Shown here one piece after another: positions 12,804 through 20,281 of a DNA stretch of 21,530 bases. The stretch spans positions 1 to 21,530 of the forward strand of contig NZ_DASTBH010000294.1 of assembly GCF_035712165.1 (NCBI RefSeq). The letters are read 5' to 3'. The position numbers and the translations under genes are program-made. A model generated the notes under the pieces. It was not told where the DNA came from and did not search any database. It saw only the letters and a program-made list of their open reading frames with translations. This DNA comes from DASYTH01 sp035712165 (GTDB lineage Bacteria; Actinomycetota; Actinomycetes; Mycobacteriales; Pseudonocardiaceae). The first letter of the stretch is position 1. The number at the start of each line of letters is the position of its first letter.

Positions 12804-14889
12804 CCGACCTGATCGTGGAGAAGTTGGCGGTGCAGCCTTTGGGCCGCCCCGGTTTCCGGAGGATCTCGGTGATCAGCCAGTTCGGGCAGGCGTGGTTCAC
12901 CGGGACCCGGTTGCGCCGCTTGACGGCCCGGGCGGTGCCGTCGATGGCGACCAGCGCGGCCAGCACCAGCAGCGCTCCGATGGCGAGCACGAACGGCACG
13001 GCCAGCCGGTCGTCCCGCCCGCCGGCCACGGCCAGCGCGAGCGTCCCGGCGATGATCACCGCGGTGTACGCGACGTAGCGCGGGAACAGCCGCAGCTGGC
13101 CCAGCACCGACTTGTTCGACGGAATGTCCAGCCGGGACAGCATCACGCCGGGCACCAGCAGCAGCATGGTCACGATCGCGTCCGCCGAGGAGATCACCGA
13201 GTCGCTGCTGCCCGGCAGGCCCAACCAGGCGCCGAGCGGACCGAGCAGCGGCACGCCCGCGAACAGCTGCGGCTGGAGCAGCACGCCGAACCCGACGACC
13301 AGGAGCAGCACGGCGAGCAGCAGCTTGGACACGTTGGAGGCCAGCGACGGCGGGTCGTCCACCAGGGCCATGTAGACGGTCGCGGAGACCGGCTCCATCG
13401 ACTGCGGGTCGGAGCCGAACGGGCGCCGCTGCCAGTGCGCGTGCCCGGCGTTCTCCCGGGGGTCGTTGTCCACGTAGATGTCCGTGGACACCTGGGAGGA
13501 GGTCAGCGCGTCGGCCCAGCGGCGCAGTTCGTCCGGCTGGACCAGCCGGCCGTCGGCGAGCTTGCGCAGGTTGTCGGTCTCGTAGTGGTGGGCCAGGTGC
13601 CCGAGCCCGGTGATGATCCGGCGGTGCGGCACCAGGCTGTCGGCGGCCGACACCGCTGCCGGGGTCTCGGACCGGGCCGGGAACCGCGGCCGGCGCCGGG
13701 AGAACGTCGAGTAGCAGTCCTCGATGTAGGACATGAACACCTCGAGGTCGCGGTACCGGCGCCGGCCGAACTCGGCCAGCCGGGACACGATGCCCTGCAG
13801 CTCCGCCTCGAGCAGCTTCGGTGACACCGCGCCGAGCTCGACGTAGCTGTCGGCCACCGCGACCATGTCGTTGACCAGGGTGCGCAGCGCCGGCGCGTCC
13901 ACGTCGCTGGTGAGGAAGAACCGCCGCACCTGGATCTCCGGCGGCACCTCGAGGGTGACGTGGTAGCTGTTCACCGCGCGCGGGATGACCGTGGCGTACT
14001 GCACGGTCATCTCCCGCCGGAACGCGCCCCACCGGGCGATCGTGGCCCGGCCGCGCAGCTGCTGGGACCGGGCCGGCATGACCGGCGCGTCGTAGCGCAG
14101 GAACGCCTGGGTCTTGCTGGTGCGGACCTGGACCACCAGCAGGTACTCCGACACGGCCACGTCGAGCAGCCCGAGGAACGGGCTGTCGATGGCGAACAGC
14201 TGCCGGACCGCCGCCACGGCCTTGTCCCGGATGCTGTCGGAGTCGGTGGGGCGGTGCCGGGCGGACCGGCCCGGGTCCGGCCCGAGGTACCGGCCGCCGG
14301 TGTCGATCATCCGGGCGATGGTGGCCTCGACCAGCCAGCGGGACCGGTTGAGGCCGTGCCGGATGTCGTACAGCAGTTCGCCGCCGTCCTCGGTGCGCGG
14401 GTCGGAGTCGAGGAACATCCGGAACGCCTTGCTCATCCCGTGGATCAGCGCGTGCGCGGTCTCCACCTGGGTGAGCCGGGGGACCACCTCGCCGGCGGCG
14501 TTGCGCACCACGACCGGCGCCAGGTCGGTGCGCGACTGGCGGGCCACCGGGACCCACACCGTCGACGGGCGGCCCTCCTGGGACGGGTCCGAGCGCAGCG
14601 CCTGCAACTGCTCGGCGGTGAGCACGGTCATGTTCACGTCGATGCTGACCGACCGGGCCATGTGGGTGGAGTCGGCCAGCGTCAGCTCCTCGGACATCCG
14701 GTCGATGTGTTCCAGCCGCAGCGCCAGGGCGAGCAGGTTCAGCCCGAGGGCCTCCTGATGGCTGTCGTGCGGCGGCGGCGAGGTCGGAATCGGTGTCTGG
14801 CGCAGGGCGGTCAGGAAGCTCGCCAGCCGATCCGGACCGGTCCTGGAGCTCCTGGTCCTGATCGAGTGCAGTGCGCCGTTCAACACCAT
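12790..14889 (-). CDS. Uncharacterised 699-aa protein with C-terminal four-helix membrane domain
   Basis: I do not recognise this family. About 515 N-terminal residues are soluble and hydrophilic, with no signal peptide. Then come four membrane segments at about 522-543, 568-585, 605-623 and 629-649, and a tail of about 50 residues that is basic (KRRNR, RKPGRPKG) and ends in DDDD. The soluble part should be cytoplasmic. It includes NSYHVTLEVPPEIQVRRFF (about 307-325) followed by a helical stretch. The start is ATG 14889 with GGGAG 11 bases upstream; the frame extends to a TTG at 14958, but that stretch overlaps promoter-like sequence and looks non-coding. It is the first gene of the leftward string and overlaps the 520-aa gene, suggesting the two products work together. 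Confidence 0.83.
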   Translation of the reverse strand: MVLNGALHSIRTRSSRTGPDRLASFLTALRQTPIPTSPPPHDSHQEALGLNLLALALRLEHIDRMSEELTLADSTHMARSVSIDVNMTVLTAEQLQALRSDPSQEGRPSTVWVPVARQSRTDLAPVVVRNAAGEVVPRLTQVETAHALIHGMSKAFRMFLDSDPRTEDGGELLYDIRHGLNRSRWLVEATIARMIDTGGRYLGPDPGRSARHRPTDSDSIRDKAVAAVRQLFAIDSPFLGLLDVAVSEYLLVVQVRTSKTQAFLRYDAPVMPARSQQLRGRATIARWGAFRREMTVQYATVIPRAVNSYHVTLEVPPEIQVRRFFLTSDVDAPALRTLVNDMVAVADSYVELGAVSPKLLEAELQGIVSRLAEFGRRRYRDLEVFMSYIEDCYSTFSRRRPRFPARSETPAAVSAADSLVPHRRIITGLGHLAHHYETDNLRKLADGRLVQPDELRRWADALTSSQVSTDIYVDNDPRENAGHAHWQRRPFGSDPQSMEPVSATVYMALVDDPPSLASNVSKLLLAVLLLVVGFGVLLQPQLFAGVPLLGPLGAWLGLPGSSDSVISSADAIVTMLLLVPGVMLSRLDIPSNKSVLGQLRLFPRYVAYTAVIIAGTLALAVAGGRDDRLAVPFVLAIGALLVLAALVAIDGTARAVKRRNRVPVNHACPNWLITEILRKPGRPKGCTANFSTIRSDDDD

Positions 14890-14929
14890 ATGGTTCGGAT
14901 CTCCCGCGGCGGCCCGGTGATACCTACCA

Positions 14930-14958
14930 CGGTTAACGGAGTGTGCCGGCAAAAGCAA
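14930..14958 (-). promoter_or_regulatory. Candidate promoter of the leftward operon headed by the 699-aa gene
   Basis: On the minus strand TTGCTT (14953-14958) and TAACCG (14930-14935) are separated by 17 bases, upstream of the ATG at 14889. The -35 is fair, the -10 poor. Position in the divergent gap supports it more than the match does. Confidence 0.3.
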
Positions 14959-15026
14959 TGGATTTGGGGCGCTAACCGATCTTCTTCACCCGCGCGAGGC
15001 TCGCCGGGTCCGGGGTGGACGCAGGT

Positions 15027-15032
15027 TAAACT
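15027..15032 (+). promoter_or_regulatory. Candidate -10 box of the menJ promoter
   Basis: TAAACT fits TANNNT and would place the transcription start at about 15039, just in front of the Rex-like palindrome. No clear -35 is present, as is common where an activator or a degenerate -35 is used. Confidence 0.45.
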
Positions 15033-15043
15033 GGGCGCCAAGT

Positions 15044-15061
15044 TCGTGAACGGATTCACAA
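15044..15061. promoter_or_regulatory. Rex-type (or CRP-type) operator upstream of menJ
   Basis: The 18-bp inverted repeat TCGTGAACGGATTCACAA matches the Rex consensus TTGTGAA-N4-TTCACAA at 13 of 14 specified bases. Rex is the NADH/NAD+-sensing repressor of respiratory genes in actinobacteria and other Gram-positives. The same bases fit the CRP-type consensus TGTGA-N6-TCACA with one mismatch, so CRP is an alternative; the outer T/A and inner A/T pairs favour Rex. It lies 16 bases before the menJ ATG and just after the likely transcription start, a position suited to repression. Confidence 0.7.
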
Positions 15062-15077
15062 GCAGCCGGGGAGCCCC

Positions 15078-16376
15078 ATGAGCGCGTCGATCAGCCGGCG
15101 GAAGGCGGGAGAGGACGCGGAGGTCATCGTGGTCGGCGCCGGTCCGGCCGGAGCCACCGCCGCCACCTACCTGGCCCGGGCCGGGCTGGATGTGCTGCTG
15201 CTGGAGAAGAGCACCTTCCCGAGGGAGAAGGTGTGCGGCGACGGGCTCACCCCGCGCGGCGTCAAGCAGCTGATCGACCTCGGCATCGACACCCGTGAAG
15301 AGGCCGGTTGGCTGCACAACCGGGGCCTGCGGGTGGTCGGCGGCGGGGTCACCCTCGAACTGGACTGGCCGGACCTGGCCACCTTCCCGCCCTACGGCGT
15401 GGTCCGGCCGCGGCAGGACTTCGACGAGTTGCTGGCCCGCACCGCGCAGCGCACCGGCGCCCGGCTGCTGGAGCAGACCACGGTCACCGGCGCGATCACC
15501 GACGAGCGCACCGGCCGGATCGTCGGCGTGAGCGCCCGGGCCGGCGCCGAGAAGGCGCCGGTCAGCTACCGGGCGCCGATCGTGCTGGCCTGCGACGGGG
15601 TGTCCGCCCGGCTGGCGCTGTCCATGGGCATCGACAAGAACGACACCCGGCCGATGGGTGTGGCCGTGCGCCGGTACTACACGAGCCCGCGCAGCAAGGA
15701 CGACTACCTCGAGTCACACCTGGAGCTGTGGGACCGGTCCGACCCGGCGGAGCCGAAGCTGCTGCCCGGCTACGGCTGGATCTTCGGCATGGGCGACGGC
15801 ACCGTCAACGTCGGTCTCGGCATCCTGTCCACCTCCAAGGCGTACGGCAGCACCGACTACCGCGCCCTGCTCCGTTCCTGGCTGGACGGCACGCCGGAGG
15901 AGTGGGGCCTGCGCGAGGCCAACGCCGCCGGCAAGATCGGCGGCGCGGCCCTGCCGATGGGCTTCAACCGCACCCCGCACTACTCGTCCGGGCTGCTGCT
16001 GGTCGGCGACGCGGGCGGCATGGTCAACCCGTTCAACGGCGAGGGCATCGGCTACGCCATGGAGTCCGCCCGGCTGGCCGCCGAGTGCGTGATCCAGGCC
16101 CTGGCCCGTCCCGAGGGTCCGGCCCGGGAGCGCGCCCTCGCCGGCTACCCGCTGGCGCTGCGCCAGTCCCTGGGCAGCTACTACCGCCTCGGCAACATCT
16201 TCAGCCGCCTGATCGGCAACCCGGCGGTGATGCGGGTGGCCACGAAGTACGGCCTGCCCCGCACCACCCTGATGAAGCTCGTGCTCAAGCTCCTCGCCGG
16301 CCTCTACGACCCGCGCGACGGCGACGCCTTCGACAGAGTTATCACCGCCGCCACCCGCCTGACCCCGAGCGCGTAG
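15078..16376 (+). CDS. menJ: Geranylgeranyl reductase family FAD enzyme, menaquinone saturase MenJ-like
   Basis: A 432-aa flavoprotein. The N-terminal dinucleotide-binding motif is VVGAGPAGATAATYLARAG (about residues 18-36), followed by KVCGDGLTPRG, typical of the geranylgeranyl reductase family, and the second FAD motif GLLLVGDAGGMVNPFNGEGI near residue 315. MenJ (M. tuberculosis Rv0561c) reduces one isoprene unit of the menaquinone side chain. Here menaquinone genes in the same window and a respiratory-type operator in front favour that role over reduction of phytyl or archaeal-type lipids. ATG 15078 has GGGGAG about five bases upstream. It converges on the thiolase gene with two bases between the stop codons and no terminator visible. 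Confidence 0.88.
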   Translation: MSASISRRKAGEDAEVIVVGAGPAGATAATYLARAGLDVLLLEKSTFPREKVCGDGLTPRGVKQLIDLGIDTREEAGWLHNRGLRVVGGGVTLELDWPDLATFPPYGVVRPRQDFDELLARTAQRTGARLLEQTTVTGAITDERTGRIVGVSARAGAEKAPVSYRAPIVLACDGVSARLALSMGIDKNDTRPMGVAVRRYYTSPRSKDDYLESHLELWDRSDPAEPKLLPGYGWIFGMGDGTVNVGLGILSTSKAYGSTDYRALLRSWLDGTPEEWGLREANAAGKIGGAALPMGFNRTPHYSSGLLLVGDAGGMVNPFNGEGIGYAMESARLAAECVIQALARPEGPARERALAGYPLALRQSLGSYYRLGNIFSRLIGNPAVMRVATKYGLPRTTLMKLVLKLLAGLYDPRDGDAFDRVITAATRLTPSA

Positions 16377-16378
16377 AG

Positions 16379-17599
16379 CTAGCTGAGCCTTTCCAGGATC
16401 ATCGCCATCCCCTGGCCGCCGCCGACGCACATGGTCTCCAGGCCGAACTGCTTGTCGTGGTACTGCAAAGAGTTGATCAGCGTGGTGGCGATCCGGGCGC
16501 CGGTCATGCCGAACGGGTGCCCGACGGCGATCGCGCCGCCGTTGACGTTGAGCCTTTCGATGTCGATGCCCAGGTCGCGGTAGGACGGGATCACCTGGGC
16601 GGCGAACGCCTCGTTGATCTCCACGAGGTCGATGTCGTCGATGGTCATGCCGGCCAGCGCCAGCGCCCGCTTCGAGGCCTCCACCGGGCCGAGACCCATG
16701 ATCTCCGGCGAGAGGCCGGACACGCCGGTCGACACGATCCGGGCCAGCGGCGTGATCCCCAGCTCGGCCGCCTTGGTGTCACTCATGATCACCAGCGCGG
16801 CGGCGCCGTCGTTGAGCGGGCAGCAGTTGCCGGCGGTGACCCGGCCGTCCGGCCGGAACACCGGCTGCAGCGTCGCGGTCTTCTCGTAGGTGATGCCCGG
16901 GCGCGGCCCGTCGTCGGTGTCCACGATGCGGCCGTCCGGCAGTTCCACCGGCACGATCTCGCGGGCCCAGAACCCGTCCTTGATCGCCTGCTCGGCGAGG
17001 TTCTGCGAGCGGACCCCGAAGTGGTCCATGTCCTCCCGGGTCACGCCCTTGGCCAGCGCCAGGTTCTCGGCGGTCTGCCCCATCGCGATGTAGACGTCTG
17101 GGACCGCGTCGTCCTCGCGCGGGTCGTGCCAGGAGTCCGCGCCCTTCTCGGCCGTGGCCGCGGTGCGCGCCAGCGCGTCGCCGAACAGCGGGTTGCGGGT
17201 GTCCGGCCAGGAGTCCGAGCTGCCCTTGGCGTAGCGGGACACGGTCTCCACGCCGGCGCTGATGAACACGTCACCCTCGCCGGCCTTGATCGCGTGCAGG
17301 GCCATCCGGGTGGTCTGCAGGCTCGACGAGCAGTACCGGGTGATCGTGCAGCCGGGCAGGTGGTCGTAGCCGAGCAGCACGGCCACCACCCGGCCCAGGT
17401 TGAACCCCTGCTCGCCACCGGGCAGGCCGCAGCCGAGCATCAGGTCGTCGATGTCCTTCGGGTCGAGCGCGGGCACCCGGTCCAGCGCGGCCCGCACCAT
17501 CTGGACGGTCAGGTCATCCGGCCGCAGGTCGACCAGTGATCCCTTGGACGCGCGTCCGATCGGCGATCGGACGGCGGACACGATGACGGCCTCTGGCAT
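16379..17599 (-). CDS. Acetyl-CoA C-acyltransferase (thiolase, FadA type)
   Basis: A 406-aa thiolase. The acyl-accepting cysteine is in ITRYCSSSLQTT (C90); the other catalytic elements are NEAFAAQ, GHPFGMTGARI and the C-terminal CVGGGQGMA with the second cysteine. It should catalyse the last step of beta-oxidation, or the reverse condensation. The frame extends to 17740, but ATG 17599 is chosen because GAGGAG lies seven bases upstream and the protein then begins MPEAVIVSAVRSPIGR, as thiolases do. Its place beside an SGNH hydrolase gene and cystathionine beta-synthase matches fadA3 (Rv1074c) of M. tuberculosis in my memory. The substrate chain length cannot be told from sequence. Confidence 0.94.
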   Translation of the reverse strand: MPEAVIVSAVRSPIGRASKGSLVDLRPDDLTVQMVRAALDRVPALDPKDIDDLMLGCGLPGGEQGFNLGRVVAVLLGYDHLPGCTITRYCSSSLQTTRMALHAIKAGEGDVFISAGVETVSRYAKGSSDSWPDTRNPLFGDALARTAATAEKGADSWHDPREDDAVPDVYIAMGQTAENLALAKGVTREDMDHFGVRSQNLAEQAIKDGFWAREIVPVELPDGRIVDTDDGPRPGITYEKTATLQPVFRPDGRVTAGNCCPLNDGAAALVIMSDTKAAELGITPLARIVSTGVSGLSPEIMGLGPVEASKRALALAGMTIDDIDLVEINEAFAAQVIPSYRDLGIDIERLNVNGGAIAVGHPFGMTGARIATTLINSLQYHDKQFGLETMCVGGGQGMAMILERLS

Positions 17600-17638
17600 G
17601 TTTCCGCTCCTCATGGGTGTGCCGGGTGACGTGCGACA

Positions 17639-17655
17639 CCTGAGGTTACCTCTGG
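17639..17655. promoter_or_regulatory. 17-bp palindrome upstream of the thiolase gene, candidate operator
   Basis: CCTGAGGTTACCTCTGG is an inverted repeat with 7 of 8 pairs matching around a central base. It lies 40 bases upstream of the thiolase ATG and overlaps a minus-strand TAACCT that could be a -10 box. Size and symmetry suit a TetR- or GntR-type repressor; the regulator is unknown. Confidence 0.4.
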
Positions 17656-17691
17656 GTAGCGGACCGCAGATTGTGATGTTGGCCGGGCGCG

Positions 17692-18513
17692 CTATGCGGC
17701 CAGTCGGCTCACCTGAACGGGCGACGGGAGCACCGCGCACAGCGCCGGCAGCAGCACGCCGGCCGCCAGCTCGTAGCCGGAACCGTTGGGGTGGAAGCGA
17801 TCCGGGCTGAAGAACTGATCCGGGCGGAGCAGGAAGTCCGGTGCCAGCAGCTCCCCGAGGGCGACCGAGCCGACCCCGAGCCGGTCCAGCTCGCGGCGTT
17901 GGGCCCGGGCCAGCGACCGGCTGAACCGGCTGGCGAGCTCCCGCAGCGGCTGCGGGATCGAGCGCACCACCCCGAGGTCCGGGCAGGTGCCGACGACCAC
18001 CCGGGTACCGGCCGCCTGCAGCCGGGCCACCTCGGTGCGCAGCACCAGGACCGAACTGGAGATCCTCGACTTCGAGGTCACGTCGTTCCCGCCGACGATC
18101 ACCACCGCCACTGCCGGCGGGTTGATCAGGGCCCGGTCCACCTGGGCCGGCAGGTCGAACGTCTTGGACCCGCTGATGGCGTGCGTGGTCAGCCGGACCG
18201 GGCGGTCGGCCTCCTCGGCGAGCCCGGTGGCCAGCAGGACGCCCAGCAGCCGGTCGGGCGACTCGGCCCCGATCCCGGCGGCCAGCGAGTCACCGAGCAT
18301 GGCCAGGGTCAGCGGCCGCTCGGCGTCCAGGAATGGTCCGGTCCCGTCGGGCAGGTAAACGCCGTCGGCATTGAGCGGTAACTCCTTCGGCCGGCCGATT
18401 ATCGACCTAGCTTTCCTCGACTGGCCGTTGAGAAGTCCGTATGCCGCCCCCGACAGTCCGCCGACCGATCCGGCCGTGAACACCATGGCCCGCACGATCC
18501 GTGCACCCGCCAT
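17692..18513 (-). CDS. SGNH/GDSL hydrolase-family protein with N-terminal membrane or export segment
   Basis: A 273-aa protein with all SGNH blocks: MLGDSLAAG (nucleophile S76), a glycine in HAISGSKTF, GGND (141-144) and SPDRFHPNG with catalytic D238 and H241. The N-terminus (IVRAMVFTAGSVGGLSGAAYG) is a weak hydrophobic segment after an arginine, which may be a signal anchor. Likely an extracytoplasmic esterase or lipase acting on lipid or cell-wall esters; the substrate is unknown. ATG 18513 is supported by GGGGAGG six bases upstream. It lies 92 bases before the thiolase gene on the same strand, like Rv1075c next to fadA3 in M. tuberculosis (from memory). Confidence 0.9.
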   Translation of the reverse strand: MAGARIVRAMVFTAGSVGGLSGAAYGLLNGQSRKARSIIGRPKELPLNADGVYLPDGTGPFLDAERPLTLAMLGDSLAAGIGAESPDRLLGVLLATGLAEEADRPVRLTTHAISGSKTFDLPAQVDRALINPPAVAVVIVGGNDVTSKSRISSSVLVLRTEVARLQAAGTRVVVGTCPDLGVVRSIPQPLRELASRFSRSLARAQRRELDRLGVGSVALGELLAPDFLLRPDQFFSPDRFHPNGSGYELAAGVLLPALCAVLPSPVQVSRLAA

Positions 18514-18567
18514 CGCCGTCCTCCCCTCGTCACGCCCGGTGTCGTCGCTGACCGCCGGACTGATGCG

Positions 18568-18596
18568 CCGGTTCTTTCCGATATCGTCCGAACCGG
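18568..18596. promoter_or_regulatory. 29-bp dyad in the SGNH/cbs divergent region, candidate operator
   Basis: Arms CCGGTTC (18568-18574) and GAACCGG (18590-18596) are perfect inverted repeats enclosing an inner palindrome CGATATCG (18579-18586) with nearly the same centre. It lies 55 bases upstream of the SGNH gene. AT-rich sequence follows to the right. Confidence 0.4.
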
Positions 18597-18640
18597 GTCA
18601 TTTGAAAGGTGTCGGAATTGTGTGGGGGCCGGCTGACGTC

Positions 18641-18660
18641 CGGCTCGAATGCGGCTCGAA
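18641..18660 (+). repeat. Direct repeat CGGCTCGAA, 11-bp period
   Basis: CGGCTCGAA occurs at 18641-18649 and again at 18652-18660, one helical turn apart, ending 23 bases before a TATGAT box. This is the spacing expected for two regulator subunits on the same DNA face near a -35 region. The regulator is unknown. Confidence 0.4.
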
Positions 18661-18683
18661 CGCGCTGGGGTGGATCGCCAACG

Positions 18684-18689
18684 TATGAT
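18684..18689 (+). promoter_or_regulatory. Candidate -10 box for cbs
   Basis: TATGAT differs from TATAAT by one base, the best -10 match in the region; no -35 is seen at the right distance, so an activator could be needed. A second TANNNT box, TAGGGT at 18746-18751, would give a shorter leader of about 55 bases. Confidence 0.4.
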
Positions 18690-18814
18690 ATTGGGCCTGG
18701 TAGCGCCCACGTTCCGCGCGCCATCGCCGCTGCCGCGCCGGCCGATAGGGTGGCCCCGAGTGGCGCCGTCATGGCCGGGCACTGCCCACAAGGCTGCCCG
18801 TAAAGGAGAGTTCG

Positions 18815-20185
18815 GTGGAATACGTCGAGCACGTGATCGACCTGGTCGGAAACACGCCGCTGGTGCGGCTGAACCGGCTGTCCGAGGGCCTGGCGCCGCT
18901 GGTGCTGGCCAAGGTCGAGTACTTCAACCCGGGCGGCAGCGTCAAGGACCGCATCGCGCTGCGCATGGTCGAGGCCGCCGAGCGCTCGGGGGCGCTGCGG
19001 CCGGGCGGCACGATCGTGGAGCCGACCTCCGGCAACACCGGCGTCGGCCTGGCCCTTGTCGCCCAGCGCAAGGGCTACAAGTGCGTGTTCGTCTGCCCGG
19101 ACAAGGTCAGTGAGGACAAGCGCAACGCGCTCAAGGCCTACGGCGCCGACGTCGTGGTGTGCCCGACCGCGGTGCCGCCGGAGCACCCGGACTCCTACTA
19201 CAACGTGTCCGACCGGCTGGTCCGCGAGATCGAGGGCGCCTGGAAGCCGGACCAGTACTCCAACCCGGAGAACCCGGCCAGCCACTACCACTCCACCGGT
19301 CCGGAGCTCTGGCGGCAGACCGAGGGCCGGATCACCCACTTCGTCGCCGGGGTCGGCACCGGCGGGACCATCTCGGGCACCGGGCGCTACCTCAAGGAGG
19401 TCTCCGGCGGCCGGGTGCAGATCGTCGGCGCGGACCCGGAGGGCTCGGTGTACTCCGGCGGCACCGGGCGGCCCTACCTGGTGGAGGGCGTCGGCGAGGA
19501 CTTCTGGCCGACCACCTACGACCGGGACATCGCCGACGAGATCATCGCGGTGTCCGACGCCGACTCCTTCGGCGTGACCAGGCGCCTCGCCCGGGAGGAA
19601 GGGCTGCTGGTCGGCGGGTCGTGCGGGATGGCGGCCGCGGCGGCGCTGCGGCTGGCCGAGCGCCTCGGTCCGGACGACGTGGTGGTGGTGCTGCTGCCGG
19701 ACGGCGGGCGCGGCTACCTGACCAAGGTGTTCAACGACCAGTGGATGGCCTCCTACGGCTTCCTGCCGCCGGAGCACTCCGGCGCCACCGTCGGCGACGT
19801 GTTGCGGCGCAAGGACGGCGCGATGCCCAAGCTGGTGCACGCGCACCCGAGCGAGACGGTCGGCGACGCCGTGGGGGTGCTGCGCGAGTTCGGGGTCAGC
19901 CAGATGCCGGTGGTCAGCGCCGAGCCGCCGGTGATGGCCGCCGAGGTGGTCGGCGCGGTGAACGAGCGCGACCTGCTGGACGCGTTGTTCACCGGCAAGG
20001 CGGCGCTGGCCGACCGGGTGGACAAGCACATGTCGCCGCCGCTGCCGACCATCGGGGCCGGCGAGCAGATCACCGTGGCGATGGGCGCGCTGTCCGCCGC
20101 GGACGGCGCGATGGTGCTGGTCGACGGCAAGCCGGCGGGTGTGGTGACCCGGCAGGATCTGCTGGGTTTCCTGGCCGGACGCTGA
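18815..20185 (+). CDS. cbs: Cystathionine beta-synthase with C-terminal CBS domain pair
   Basis: A 456-aa protein. Residues 1 to about 315 are a fold-type II PLP domain: PLP lysine K44 in NPGGSVKDRIALR, TSGNTG (71-76), GTGGTISGTG (181-190) and a late PDGGRGYLTKVFNDQWM. Residues about 330-456 form two CBS motifs that may bind adenosyl ligands. It joins serine and homocysteine to cystathionine in reverse transsulfuration, and may release H2S from cysteine. There is no N-terminal heme-binding extension. Start is GTG 18815 with AGGAGAG about four bases upstream. The proline-rich membrane protein follows after 96 bases. The layout resembles Rv1077 of M. tuberculosis. Confidence 0.95.
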   Translation: MEYVEHVIDLVGNTPLVRLNRLSEGLAPLVLAKVEYFNPGGSVKDRIALRMVEAAERSGALRPGGTIVEPTSGNTGVGLALVAQRKGYKCVFVCPDKVSEDKRNALKAYGADVVVCPTAVPPEHPDSYYNVSDRLVREIEGAWKPDQYSNPENPASHYHSTGPELWRQTEGRITHFVAGVGTGGTISGTGRYLKEVSGGRVQIVGADPEGSVYSGGTGRPYLVEGVGEDFWPTTYDRDIADEIIAVSDADSFGVTRRLAREEGLLVGGSCGMAAAAALRLAERLGPDDVVVVLLPDGGRGYLTKVFNDQWMASYGFLPPEHSGATVGDVLRRKDGAMPKLVHAHPSETVGDAVGVLREFGVSQMPVVSAEPPVMAAEVVGAVNERDLLDALFTGKAALADRVDKHMSPPLPTIGAGEQITVAMGALSAADGAMVLVDGKPAGVVTRQDLLGFLAGR

Positions 20186-20281
20186 CCGGCGCGGTGGGTG
20201 GGGCGCTACCGGCAAAGCCATGCACTATCCGCTAGCGTTGGCCCGGACGCAACTCGACAGCGCAGGTGAAGGGTTGGACCG

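Larger units (their letters stand above)
18514..18814. other. 301-bp divergent intergenic region between SGNH hydrolase and cbs genes
   Basis: No protein-coding frame here has convincing codon use or a ribosome binding site. The region holds the 29-bp dyad (18568-18596), a short direct repeat (18641-18660) and two possible -10 boxes for cbs (18684-18689 and 18746-18751). It should contain the promoters of both flanking genes. Confidence 0.7.

Noticed and set aside
12790..12870. AT-hook-like RKPGRPKG in the tail of the 699-aa protein
   Set aside because: It lacks the RGRP core, occurs once and lies in a membrane protein tail; it is more simply a basic membrane-proximal segment.
14890..14958. 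Extension of the 699-aa gene to TTG 14958
   Set aside because: The stretch is lower in GC, contains promoter-like elements and has no ribosome binding site for the TTG.
17600..17740. Extension of the thiolase N-terminus to 17740
   Set aside because: Thiolases begin directly with the segment following ATG 17599, which has a clear GAGGAG; the extension crosses the end of the SGNH gene.
18649..19113. Plus-strand open frame starting in the intergenic region and running into cbs
   Set aside because: No ribosome binding site, low-complexity product, and it is out of frame with the clearly conserved cbs.
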